Source: an uncultured Christensenellaceae bacterium | Lineage (GTDB): Bacteria > Bacillota > Clostridia > Christensenellales > Pumilibacteraceae | DNA: 34,263 bases | NCBI GenBank assembly: GCA_910587025.1 | Contig: CAJUKR010000013.1 | Location: forward strand, 1-34,263 | Reading direction: 5' to 3' | Shown: in pieces, positions 6,380 through 14,702 of the stretch | Position numbering within the stretch: position 1 is the stretch's first letter | Layout of the letters: each line of letters opens with the position of its first letter | Program-made: the position numbers and the translations under genes | Notes under the pieces: model-generated | What the model saw: only the letters and a program-made list of their open reading frames with translations | What the model was told of the DNA's origin: nothing | Databases searched by the model: none

Positions 6380-7515
6380 CTTCCGCCGCCCTCCCTGTTC
6401 TCCAGTTCCGCTATGACCGGTTCTCCGCCCGCGGGGCTCCATATCCTGTCCGGCTCCGGACATATCGAACGGATCGCGCACTCTTCGCTCGAAACGTACG
6501 TGACGTCGCCCTTTTCCGCCGCTACCATGCTACGGAGTTTCAGTCTGTCGTTAAGCGCCATCATTCCGCCGGTGTATCCGAGAATTATCGAGAACGGACC
6601 GGTGATAAGCAGCGAAGCGTACATATTCCGAAGCGTAGTCAGCTTTTCGCGTTCGGGCGCGTCCATGCGCTCGATCTGCGACCAGAACGGCGGCGCGATC
6701 ACTTTCGCCACGTCCGGAAGCGTCAGTCCGCGCTTACGATGCAGATAATCTATAATGTACGTTATGACTTCGGTGTCGGTAAGAAGCGTGCACTTGTACC
6801 CGTAAATTTCCATAAACCTGCGGTTTGCGTCATACGACGAGATCTCGCCGTTATGTACGATAGTATAATTCAGTATATTGAACGGATGAGCTCCGCCCCA
6901 CCAGCCCGGCGTATTCGTCGGGTATCTGCCGTGAGCCGTCCAGCAATAGCCTTTGTAATCTCCGAGACGATAGTATTCTCCCACGTCCTCGGGAAAGCCC
7001 ACGCCCTTGAATACGCCCATATTCTTGCCAGACGAAAAAACGTAAGCGCCTTTGATCTTCGTATTGATATGTATTACGGACTGACAAACATACTCCTCTT
7101 CGTCCAGTTCGGTATGCGCTTCGATCTCGGGCTGAAGCCGTCCGAAATATCTCCATATAAGCGGAGCGCCGCTGATCCCGTAAACCTTGCGCGTCGGTAT
7201 ACGCTCCATATTCGAAATATCGAAGCGGATCTGCAGAAAATTCTCCGCTTCTTCCCTCGCGCGCTCGTTATCGTAAAAAATATGAAACGCGTAATGATCG
7301 GGGAAATCGGGGTATATCCCGTATCCCGCGAACCCTCCCCCCAGTCCGTTGGATCTGTCGTGCATATACGACATCGCGTCCACTGCGTCGATCGCGGGAA
7401 GCGCCCTGCCCTTTTTTGAAAAATATCCGCAGACCGCGCAACCGGAAGGGATCCTTATATTGCCCTCTCTGTTTTTTTCCGCCACTTCGGTAAGCATTTG
7501 TTCGACTTCGTCCAT
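6376..7515 (-). CDS. Glutamate synthase class II glutamine amidotransferase subunit
   Basis: The product has 379 residues with an N-terminal nucleophile amidotransferase fold. Cys26 in SGCAVCG fits the C-x-[IV]-x-G nucleophile pattern and is preceded by about 25 residues, implying a cleaved or displaced propeptide. HGRYPTNTPGWWGGAHPFN and TIVHNGEISSYD are the conserved glutamine-site and oxyanion motifs, and LTDTEVITYIID carries the conserved Asp. It releases ammonia from glutamine for the FMN subunit encoded next, with which it overlaps by four bases. ATG 7515 follows GAGAGGG; an in-frame upstream Met at 7572 lies inside the leader hairpin and is rejected. It is the first gene of the operon. 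Confidence 0.92.
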   Translation of the reverse strand: MDEVEQMLTEVAEKNREGNIRIPSGCAVCGYFSKKGRALPAIDAVDAMSYMHDRSNGLGGGFAGYGIYPDFPDHYAFHIFYDNERAREEAENFLQIRFDISNMERIPTRKVYGISGAPLIWRYFGRLQPEIEAHTELDEEEYVCQSVIHINTKIKGAYVFSSGKNMGVFKGVGFPEDVGEYYRLGDYKGYCWTAHGRYPTNTPGWWGGAHPFNILNYTIVHNGEISSYDANRRFMEIYGYKCTLLTDTEVITYIIDYLHRKRGLTLPDVAKVIAPPFWSQIERMDAPEREKLTTLRNMYASLLITGPFSIILGYTGGMMALNDRLKLRSMVAAEKGDVTYVSSEECAIRSICPEPDRIWSPAGGEPVIAELENREGGGR

Positions 7516-7553
7516 ATCGCCCTCTCGAAAACTTATTCTTTCTTTGTCGGTAT

Positions 7554-7602
7554 AAAAACAAAAAAGGCGCACGGGACAGGATATTCCTGTTCCGACGCCT
7601 TT
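7554..7602 (-). terminator. Intrinsic terminator between pulA and the glutamate synthase operon, inside the operon leader
   Basis: The arms AAAGGCG (7563-7569) and CGCCTTT (7596-7602) enclose an inner ACAGG/CCTGT stem. On the minus strand the hairpin is followed by TTTTTTGTTTTTATA. It can end the rplI-pulA transcript. Because the glutamate synthase promoter lies upstream of it (7618-7646), it also sits in that operon's 5' leader and may act as an attenuator. Confidence 0.8.
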
Positions 7603-7617
7603 GTCGTTTACCGTTTT

Positions 7618-7646
7618 ATAATATATTCGTCGCGGTCAAATGTCAA
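7618..7646 (-). promoter_or_regulatory. Promoter of the glutamate synthase operon
   Basis: On the minus strand TTGACA (7641-7646), a 17-base spacer and TATTAT (7618-7623) form a near-consensus sigma-A promoter. The start point would be near 7611, nine bases before the terminator hairpin and about 96 bases before the first start codon. Confidence 0.75.
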
Positions 7647-7687
7647 GCGATTTCACGTAATTTCGCAAAATTCGCGCCGCGATTTTT

Positions 7688-9868
7688 TTACAACGCGTCA
7701 ACGCGCACAAGACACCAGACCGACTTTTCGGGCACGGTCACTCGACCGCTCATGATCGCAAGTTCTTCGTCCCCGGCCTTTTCTCCGCTGACTCTGAGCG
7801 ACCACCGTCCTTCGGGCAAAGTAAGTTCCACACTACCGAGCGGATTATATACGATATACAAACTCTCGCCGCACGCGTCGAGCGTATAAGCGATCACATC
7901 GTAACGCAGACCCTCGATAAAGTTCGTAGCGTTCTCGATCTCTTCGGTATCGGTCAACCGCAACGACGGATGCGCTTTTCTGAACTCGATCAGACCTTTA
8001 TAATAATCGCGCATGAACGCCGACGGCGAATTAGGTGCGAGTTTGTCCCAGTCGATATTGTTCACGGCATCCGGCGACTTATAGCTGTTCTCGTCGAAAC
8101 CGCCGCCGTCGGAAGGTTTGGAACGCAATATTTCTTCGCCGGCCTGAAAGAACGGCACGCCGCGGCTCGTAAGCACGATCGCCGCGCACATACGGTTCGC
8201 CCTGAGCCGCGTATCGATGTCGGCCGGACCGCAGGACAGTGCGAGCTTGTCCCACAATGCGAGATTGTCATGCGCCGAAACGTAATTTATTACCTGCCAT
8301 GCCGCGGGAGCGACCCAATGCGTATCGAAGTTCGGCGACGTCGCGCCCATCGAAGAGAACTTGACGAGATTGACGTTTTCGTACGCCCTGCCGTTGACAT
8401 ATCCGCCCTCGTACGCGTTGAACACCGCGCCTTTCACCGAGTCGCGCATTACGTCCGAAAAGACCGCGACTCCTCCCGCCGCGCCGCGCGTCGCCTCTAT
8501 GCGCCCGGCATTCCACTTATTGCACTGCCGTCCGCCGTCGAGCGACGTCGCGCCGCCCACCCAGCCTTCGCCGTAAATGAGCATAAGCGGATCGACCTCG
8601 TGCAGGGCGCGCTCGATTAACGACATGGTCTCGGTATCGTGCAATCCCATAAGATCGAAACGGAAACCGTCGGCATGGTATGTCCGAGCCCAATGCATGA
8701 GCGAATCCACCATAAAACGGCGGCACATATAACGTTCGCTTGCCGTTTCGTTGCCGCAACCCGAGCCGTTCGTGGGATTGCCGCGATAGTCGAAACGATA
8801 ATAATAATGCGGTACGGTGAGCGCTATGGGTGCTTCGAAATTATATGTATGATTATATACGACGTCGAATACAACGCCTATGCCGCTGTTATGCAACGAC
8901 TGTACCGCCCGACGCAATTCGAGTACGGCGGCGCGCCCGTCCGTCGGATCGGACGAATACGACCCCATGGGCGCGTTATAGTTCATCGGGTCGTAACCCC
9001 AGTTGAACATATCCGTTCTCATCTGATCTACCGACGCATATTCGGCGGTGGGAAGCAAATGGACGTGAGTAACGCCGAGATCGGAAAGATAATCGAGTCC
9101 CACGCTCATGCCGTATTGATTTTTCAGCCCGCGCTCGGTAAACGCAAGAAATTTCCGTCTGTTTTCGGCGTTCGTCTTGCCCGAAAAATCGCGGACATGC
9201 ACTTCCCATATAACGGCGTCCGCATACGTTTTCATAACGCGTCCGGCTTTATATTCCTCGTGCTCGCCCTCCCAACCGTCGGGAGTAACGCCGCGACGAA
9301 GATCGGTCACCATGCCGCGCTTGCCGTTCAGTCCGGTTGCGAACGCGTAAGGATCGACCGTTTCCGCATCCGCCCTGCCGTTATACGACATCGTATAAGT
9401 ATAATACTTACCGTCAAGGTCGCCCCCGAGCCGCGCTTCCCATACGCCTTTGTCCGCGCGGGTCATAAGCTTGCCGCAAAGGTTGGGCGAATCGTTGCCG
9501 CGTTCGTAAATATTGAGTCTTACGGCAAGAGCAAAAGGCGCCCACACACGAAAAACCGTAGTGTCGCCTTCTATAGCCGCGCCGAGCGGCCCGTCGTAAT
9601 TGTATTTCGCGCCGAATTCCGCCGAGTCGTAAATACCGAGCGGCTGAGCGGCGACGGTTTTTCCGCCGAAAGTAACAAAACAAGGCGCTTCGGGATTCAG
9701 CCGCGCACCGAGCATTATGCGTATTTCCTGTCTGTCGTACGGGCTTACCGTTACGCCGGAAACGTCGAGCCTGACTCCGTCCGAATAGACCTCGAGCCCG
9801 TCGGCATTCCCGTCCTCGGTGAAACATACGATCTTATCGTAATCTTCGATGAAAGCCTTGTTCTTCAT
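7688..9868 (-). CDS. pulA: Type I pullulanase (GH13), cytoplasmic
   Basis: The product has 726 residues without a signal peptide, so it acts inside the cell. An N-terminal carbohydrate-binding-like region precedes the CBM48 domain (about residues 90-190, VFRVWAPFA), then the GH13 barrel and a C-terminal beta domain. The type I pullulanase signature NWGYDP is at 289-294. Catalytic regions are DVVYNHTY (335-342), DGFRFDLMG with nucleophile Asp405, GEGW with acid/base Glu434, and SAHDN with Asp534. It hydrolyses alpha-1,6 branches in imported maltodextrin or in glycogen. It starts 21 bases after rplI, with a G-rich ribosome binding site, and should be cotranscribed with it. Transcription ends at the hairpin at 7563-7602. 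Confidence 0.95.
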   Translation of the reverse strand: MKNKAFIEDYDKIVCFTEDGNADGLEVYSDGVRLDVSGVTVSPYDRQEIRIMLGARLNPEAPCFVTFGGKTVAAQPLGIYDSAEFGAKYNYDGPLGAAIEGDTTVFRVWAPFALAVRLNIYERGNDSPNLCGKLMTRADKGVWEARLGGDLDGKYYTYTMSYNGRADAETVDPYAFATGLNGKRGMVTDLRRGVTPDGWEGEHEEYKAGRVMKTYADAVIWEVHVRDFSGKTNAENRRKFLAFTERGLKNQYGMSVGLDYLSDLGVTHVHLLPTAEYASVDQMRTDMFNWGYDPMNYNAPMGSYSSDPTDGRAAVLELRRAVQSLHNSGIGVVFDVVYNHTYNFEAPIALTVPHYYYRFDYRGNPTNGSGCGNETASERYMCRRFMVDSLMHWARTYHADGFRFDLMGLHDTETMSLIERALHEVDPLMLIYGEGWVGGATSLDGGRQCNKWNAGRIEATRGAAGGVAVFSDVMRDSVKGAVFNAYEGGYVNGRAYENVNLVKFSSMGATSPNFDTHWVAPAAWQVINYVSAHDNLALWDKLALSCGPADIDTRLRANRMCAAIVLTSRGVPFFQAGEEILRSKPSDGGGFDENSYKSPDAVNNIDWDKLAPNSPSAFMRDYYKGLIEFRKAHPSLRLTDTEEIENATNFIEGLRYDVIAYTLDACGESLYIVYNPLGSVELTLPEGRWSLRVSGEKAGDEELAIMSGRVTVPEKSVWCLVRVDAL

Positions 9869-9889
9869 TTAACGCGTTCCCCCGCACGC

Positions 9890-10330
9890 TTAACCGACGA
9901 CGTTTACTGTGACTTTCGCGCTTACTTCGGGGTGAAGTTTTACCGCTACTTTATAAGTGCCCGTCTGTTTGATGGGCTGATCGAGCACTATCTTTTTTTT
10001 GTCCACGGCAACGCCCGCTTTGGCAAGAGCGTCGGCTATCGCCTGAGTGTTGAGCGCGCCGAACAATTTGCCGTTCGCCCCCACGGTAACGGGAACGGTA
10101 ACCTCGGTAGCCGAAAGCGCCGCCGCCGTTTCTTTTGCCGCGGCAAGCGCCTGCGCTTTTTTATACTGCTCACTCGAACGCTGTGCTTCGAGCAGATTCA
10201 TATTCTGCGCCGTCGCGGGTTGAGCCAGTTTGTTTTTAAGCAGGTAATTGTTCGCATATCCGTCGGACACATTGACAACATCGCCCTTCTTGCCCGATCC
10301 TTTTACGTCGCAAAGTAGAATTACTTTCAT
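9890..10330 (-). CDS. rplI: 50S ribosomal protein L9
   Basis: The product has 146 residues, the normal length for L9. The N-terminal rRNA-binding domain begins MKVILLCDVKGSGKKGDVV and has GYANNYLL, then a long connecting helix rich in Ala, Lys and Gln, then the C-terminal domain with GKLFGALNTQAIADAL and VKLHPEV. AAGGAG is six bases before the ATG. It has its own promoter overlapping the end of the RND gene and is followed by pulA. In many Firmicutes rplI lies near dnaB and gdpP; here it does not, at least downstream. Confidence 0.97.
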   Translation of the reverse strand: MKVILLCDVKGSGKKGDVVNVSDGYANNYLLKNKLAQPATAQNMNLLEAQRSSEQYKKAQALAAAKETAAALSATEVTVPVTVGANGKLFGALNTQAIADALAKAGVAVDKKKIVLDQPIKQTGTYKVAVKLHPEVSAKVTVNVVG

Positions 10331-10348
10331 AATTATCTCCTTATCGGT

Positions 10349-10377
10349 ATTTTAACACACATAACGAAGTGTGTCAA
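10349..10377 (-). promoter_or_regulatory. Promoter of rplI-pulA overlapping the RND stop codon
   Basis: On the minus strand TTGACA (10372-10377), a 17-base spacer and TAAAAT (10349-10354) precede rplI. The TGA stop codon of the RND gene is part of the -35 box. The spacer contains the dyad ACACAC...GTGTGT with an eight-base gap, which may bind a regulator or form a weak hairpin ending the RND transcript. Confidence 0.75.
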
Positions 10378-13300
10378 GAATGCGCGGCGTCGTTTACGAC
10401 GTTTTCGGATTTTTTCTTTTCGCGCCCGTTCGGTCTCGATTTACTTATACCGTGTACCATACAGTACACCGCGGGAATAAGCGCGAGAGTAACGAGCGTG
10501 CCGACGATAAGTCCGCCCATAACGACGATCCCGAGAGGTTGCATGAGTTCGCTTCCCGAACCGATACCGAGCGCAAGCGGAATAAGCGCGAGCACGGTCG
10601 TCAGCGTCGTCATCAGAACGGGACGAAGCCGCGCGGTGCAACCTTCTACGACCGCAGAATAATGGTCGAGTCCTTCGTCGTGCAACTGCTTGATCTTTTC
10701 GAGCAGGACTATGGCGTTATTCACTATTACGCCCATGAGCATGATAAGCCCGACAAACGATACTACGTTCAACGTCATTCGCGTTATTGCGATCGCGATG
10801 AATCCGCCCGTAAACGCAAACGGGATCGCGCACATTATTATAAGCGGTTTCGTGACCGATTCGAACTGCGCCGCCATCACGCCGAAAAGCAAGAAGAACG
10901 ACACGATAAGAGCAATGACAAGCCCGTCGAAAGCGTTGCTCAGATACGACGCCACGCCGGACGAAACGTACTCGTATCCGCCGTCCGCATACGACTTGCC
11001 CGTTTCCGGATCGATTTTATCGAGAACGTCGTAAACCGCACGATCCATCATTTTGCCCGCCGTGCCGCTGTCGAGACGATATACTTCCGCAGAAACAGAC
11101 GCGTTGTATTTGCCGTCCGTTTTCTTTATTACGGTATCTGCGGTAACGATCTCCACCGTTGCGACGTCGCGCAACTTCACCGTTTCGCCTTCGTATGTCC
11201 CGACGGAAAAATCGCACAGTTCGTCATACGACGTAATCGCCGTATCCGAGAACGAAACGGTTATCATGCAATCTTTGCCGCCGAGAGTGACGGTCGCCGC
11301 GTCATACCCGGCAAGCCCTGCCCGAAGAGTAAGCACCGTGGCAGCGTAATCTATGTTTTTTTCCGCAAGCGCGGTCATATCGAAATCTATATCGTATTCG
11401 AGCGTCGTATTCTCGTCGCTCATCGAACTCGTCACGGTTTTGAACCCCGCTTTTTTGAAATCTTCGCTCTCGAAGCGATCTGCGATCTCCGCGGCGATCG
11501 TCGCCAGTTTGGCGGGATCGTCGCCGATCACGGTGACGGAAAGATCGCTCATACCTCCCGTCATGACTTCCACGACGCCGTCGATTTCGGACACCGCCGC
11601 AGTCGCCGTATACTTCAGAAGTCCGTCGGCTCTGACCTTTTCGGTAACGGTACGGATCTCTTCGGTCACTTCTTCCGTTTTTCTTTTTCCGTCGAGTTTA
11701 ACCGAGATCGAACCGGTATTGTTGAATGCGAGAAGTCCCTGCACTCCCACCGACACCGAAATATTTTTCACTCCCTCTACGTCCTCTATGACGTTCGCAA
11801 GCGCCGTGGCGTCCGTCTCCGCTTCCGTCAGATTCGCTCCGCCGTAATATCCGAGGCTGATCTCGACAAGCCCTTTGTCGACGGAAGGAAGGAACTCCGT
11901 GCCCGTAGTGAACAGCAGACCTATGCTTGCGGCAAACACGGCGAGAGCCGCGATAACCACTATGATTTTTTTGCTTATCACCGACGGCAGGATCTTCTCG
12001 TAAAACGACGAAACGGCGTTCATGACCACCGGCTTGAAAAATCTCCCGCGCTTTACGTCGGTTTTTGTCGATTTTTGTCCGTCGGTGTCGAAAACCGTCG
12101 CTACGCATACGGCGGTATCCGCAGTCGCATCCGTAGCGGTCGCCGCTGTTTCGCCACACATTTTCTTTTCGGATTCTTCCGACTTATCGCCGTCTTCCCC
12201 GCCAACCGGCGTAAGATTGCCGCCTTTGAGCATACGCGCGCCGCCCGAGAAAAGCGAATATAGCGTAGGGATGACTGTGACCGCGACGAGCAGAGAGAAA
12301 GTCAACGACCATATGACCGCCCAGGCAAGATCGGTAAATATCTCGGCGCACAACCCGCCCACGAAAAGAATGGGTATAAACACGCACACGGTCGTCAGGG
12401 TCGAGCCTACGAGCGCGCCCGCAACCTCACTCGTGCCGTTGACGGCGGCACGGAAAGAGGAATCGCCGGCATCGCGGCGTTTCGATATCGCTTCTATGAC
12501 TACGATCGAGTTGTCGACGAGCATACCTATACCGACGGCAAGACCGCCGAGCGAAACCATATTGAGCGTTATGCCCATTACAAACAGCAGCAGCAATGCG
12601 GACAGCACAGACAGCGGCATAGTGACCGAAATTATAATCGACGGCTTGGCTTTTTTCAGAAACAGAAATATTACGAATACGGCGAGCGCGCCGCCGATCA
12701 ACATACTTATAAGCACGTTCGACACCGATTCCGAAATGAATTCGGAATTGTCGTCGGTCAACGCGATCGTGAACGGCGCGTCATGTTCGGACATATCGGC
12801 TATTATGTCTTTGACCGCGCGAACAACGTTCGTCCCGTTCGCTCCGCCCGCGGCGAAAATCGAAACCTTTACGCCCTGCACGCCGTTGTAATACGCGTAT
12901 GATCCGTACGACGGCACGTACCCATCATCGCCCGGACCGACTACCCGCGCAATATCGGACATTTTGACCGTAAGCGCCGATCCGCCGCCGAAGTCCGTGG
13001 CGCGTATGAACGCTATCATATCGTCGGACAATTCGTAATTTATTATGCCGTCGGTATCGAGCCCGTTATAAAGTTCGGATACCTCGGCGTCGGAAAGATA
13101 GCCCGACTCGACGTCGCTCGGCTTGGGATATAATGTTTTATGCTCGAGCAGGAATGCGGCGTTCGCGTCGAACGACTCCGCGCGTACGAATTTCATTCCG
13201 ATCTCGGTCATGACGATCGGATAATCGGTCGCGATGTCCGTTCCGCGGAAAAGTTCCGCATAATCCGCATCGGATATTTTCTCGTCGAAAAATCTGCGCT

Positions 13301-14684
13301 TGCCTATCACGGACAATCCCGCGCGCGAAAACGGCGCGCTTTCTTCCCGCATTACCGCCGCTTTTTCCGTATCGGGAACAAGTTGCATCTCGACGGCGAG
13401 TTCGTCGTAATCGTCTTCGGTATAAACATAATAAGGGTTAGTAACTTCTATACCGCCTATTATCGTACTTGTTTCCTTTCCGCGCTTGAAAGCCACGAGC
13501 CGCGCCAGTCCCGCGGTTTCGCGCTCTCCTTCGGGAAGAAGCGTGTTCGCGGTATCGGCTTTCGCTTCGGCGCGAGCCATAAACAGCGTTTCCGCGCCGA
13601 CGCTTATGCCCGCGTAATCTTCGATGTCCGCGAGATAATCGTAAATTTCCCCGTCTGTCATATCTTCCGTCGCATCTTTGAGCGAAGAATAATAATCCGA
13701 ATTCATGAGCGAAAAAAGCGTCGCGCTCGGATAAGACAAAAGCGAAACGTAATATTTATATTGCGCGTAATCGCGAACGACCGTTTTTTGCGTATCCGCG
13801 GCGTATATATCGTCGATCTTCCGAACGGTCGGACGGATCTCGTCGTTTACCGCCGCCGTGAAATCGATTATATCCTCGCCTGTCGCACGCTCGTAATACT
13901 CGGAAAGACTTTTGACCGAAGAAAGCGAAGCCGCGACGGCGGCGGGAAGAGTCACCGGCAAAGCGCGGATTTCGTCCGTGCTCTTTACTCCCGAAAGATT
14001 GCGTATCTGTATATGCTCGCCGCCCGAAATTATATCGCCGAGCGGTATGTCGTATTCTTCGCCCGAAAGAGCCTGTACGAGAAGAAGCGTCGCGCTTTCC
14101 ATGCCGCGTATCGGCATGACGGTAACGCCGTCCTCGGGTTCTCCGTCCTTAGTCACGCTCCCCACGCCTTCTATACCGAGCAGGCGCGAAACGAGCGCGT
14201 CCGCCGTCGCAGCGGCGTAAGGCACGTTGCGGTCAAACTCCGTATCGCGTTTGTCCGTAACGTACACCGTTGCGGTAGCCATACCGTTCAGATCGACTGC
14301 GGAAAGTTTCGGACGACTGCAACCCTCGGGTAACTTTATATCATTGACGGCGTCCTCGACGAGTTTCGTTTTTTCGTTTACGTCCACGCCGAAATCGAAA
14401 GTCAGCATGACAGCCGATATATTGTCGTAAGAAAAAGTATTGACCGCAGTCACGCCGGACACGCCCTGCATACTGTCCTCGAGCTTGTCGGTGACGGTAT
14501 CTTCGACCGTAGCGGCGGAAGCGCCGGGATAAGTAACGACTACGCTTATCATGGGGATCTGAATGTCCGGAATAAGCTGCATCGACATATTCATTGTCCC
14601 GATAATGCCGCCGAAAAACAACAGCAACGTCATCATTATTATTGTGACGGGATGTTTGATTATGATTTCCGTAAGCCTTTTCAT
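10374..14684 (-). CDS. RND-family efflux permease with a large inserted extracytoplasmic domain
   Basis: The product has 1436 residues, against about 1020-1070 for typical HAE1/AcrB-type permeases. TM1 is at residues 8-29. The first extracytoplasmic region begins with the AcrB-like YPGASAATVEDTVTDKLE. Proper RND motifs continue up to DEIRALPV (about 245) and resume at LTVKMSDIARVVGPG (about 571). Between them lies a mostly helical insertion of about 325 residues. TM2-TM6 follow from 657, with GIGMLVDNSIVVIEAI (718-733) carrying the proton-relay Asp. Residues 814-880 are a low-complexity cytoplasmic linker. The second half repeats the RND plan and ends with GVIVNNAIVLLEKI and GSELMQPLGIVVMGG. 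The gene starts 18 bases after the PurF-like gene with a weak AAAGAG site, so it is probably cotranscribed. No membrane-fusion protein is adjacent. Substrate unknown. Confidence 0.9.
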   Translation of the reverse strand: MKRLTEIIIKHPVTIIMMTLLLFFGGIIGTMNMSMQLIPDIQIPMISVVVTYPGASAATVEDTVTDKLEDSMQGVSGVTAVNTFSYDNISAVMLTFDFGVDVNEKTKLVEDAVNDIKLPEGCSRPKLSAVDLNGMATATVYVTDKRDTEFDRNVPYAAATADALVSRLLGIEGVGSVTKDGEPEDGVTVMPIRGMESATLLLVQALSGEEYDIPLGDIISGGEHIQIRNLSGVKSTDEIRALPVTLPAAVAASLSSVKSLSEYYERATGEDIIDFTAAVNDEIRPTVRKIDDIYAADTQKTVVRDYAQYKYYVSLLSYPSATLFSLMNSDYYSSLKDATEDMTDGEIYDYLADIEDYAGISVGAETLFMARAEAKADTANTLLPEGERETAGLARLVAFKRGKETSTIIGGIEVTNPYYVYTEDDYDELAVEMQLVPDTEKAAVMREESAPFSRAGLSVIGKRRFFDEKISDADYAELFRGTDIATDYPIVMTEIGMKFVRAESFDANAAFLLEHKTLYPKPSDVESGYLSDAEVSELYNGLDTDGIINYELSDDMIAFIRATDFGGGSALTVKMSDIARVVGPGDDGYVPSYGSYAYYNGVQGVKVSIFAAGGANGTNVVRAVKDIIADMSEHDAPFTIALTDDNSEFISESVSNVLISMLIGGALAVFVIFLFLKKAKPSIIISVTMPLSVLSALLLLFVMGITLNMVSLGGLAVGIGMLVDNSIVVIEAISKRRDAGDSSFRAAVNGTSEVAGALVGSTLTTVCVFIPILFVGGLCAEIFTDLAWAVIWSLTFSLLVAVTVIPTLYSLFSGGARMLKGGNLTPVGGEDGDKSEESEKKMCGETAATATDATADTAVCVATVFDTDGQKSTKTDVKRGRFFKPVVMNAVSSFYEKILPSVISKKIIVVIAALAVFAASIGLLFTTGTEFLPSVDKGLVEISLGYYGGANLTEAETDATALANVIEDVEGVKNISVSVGVQGLLAFNNTGSISVKLDGKRKTEEVTEEIRTVTEKVRADGLLKYTATAAVSEIDGVVEVMTGGMSDLSVTVIGDDPAKLATIAAEIADRFESEDFKKAGFKTVTSSMSDENTTLEYDIDFDMTALAEKNIDYAATVLTLRAGLAGYDAATVTLGGKDCMITVSFSDTAITSYDELCDFSVGTYEGETVKLRDVATVEIVTADTVIKKTDGKYNASVSAEVYRLDSGTAGKMMDRAVYDVLDKIDPETGKSYADGGYEYVSSGVASYLSNAFDGLVIALIVSFFLLFGVMAAQFESVTKPLIIMCAIPFAFTGGFIAIAITRMTLNVVSFVGLIMLMGVIVNNAIVLLEKIKQLHDEGLDHYSAVVEGCTARLRPVLMTTLTTVLALIPLALGIGSGSELMQPLGIVVMGGLIVGTLVTLALIPAVYCMVHGISKSRPNGREKKKSENVVNDAAHS

Positions 14685-14702
14685 ACGTCGCTCTTTTTTA
14701 TA

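Noticed and set aside
4877..6481. Longer N-terminus of the FMN glutamate synthase subunit from 6481
   Set aside because: The extra 34 residues lie within the upstream amidotransferase gene, are Gly/Arg-rich without homology, and the ATGA overlap at 6379 with a good ribosome binding site fits better.
8639..12263. Very long open frames on the plus strand opposite pulA, rplI and the RND gene (about 559 and 630 codons), and similar ones opposite pckA, the amidotransferase gene and others
   Set aside because: They run antisense to well-recognised genes, are rich in Arg, His, Tyr and Phe as expected from reading codon-biased genes backwards, and lack ribosome binding sites and family motifs.
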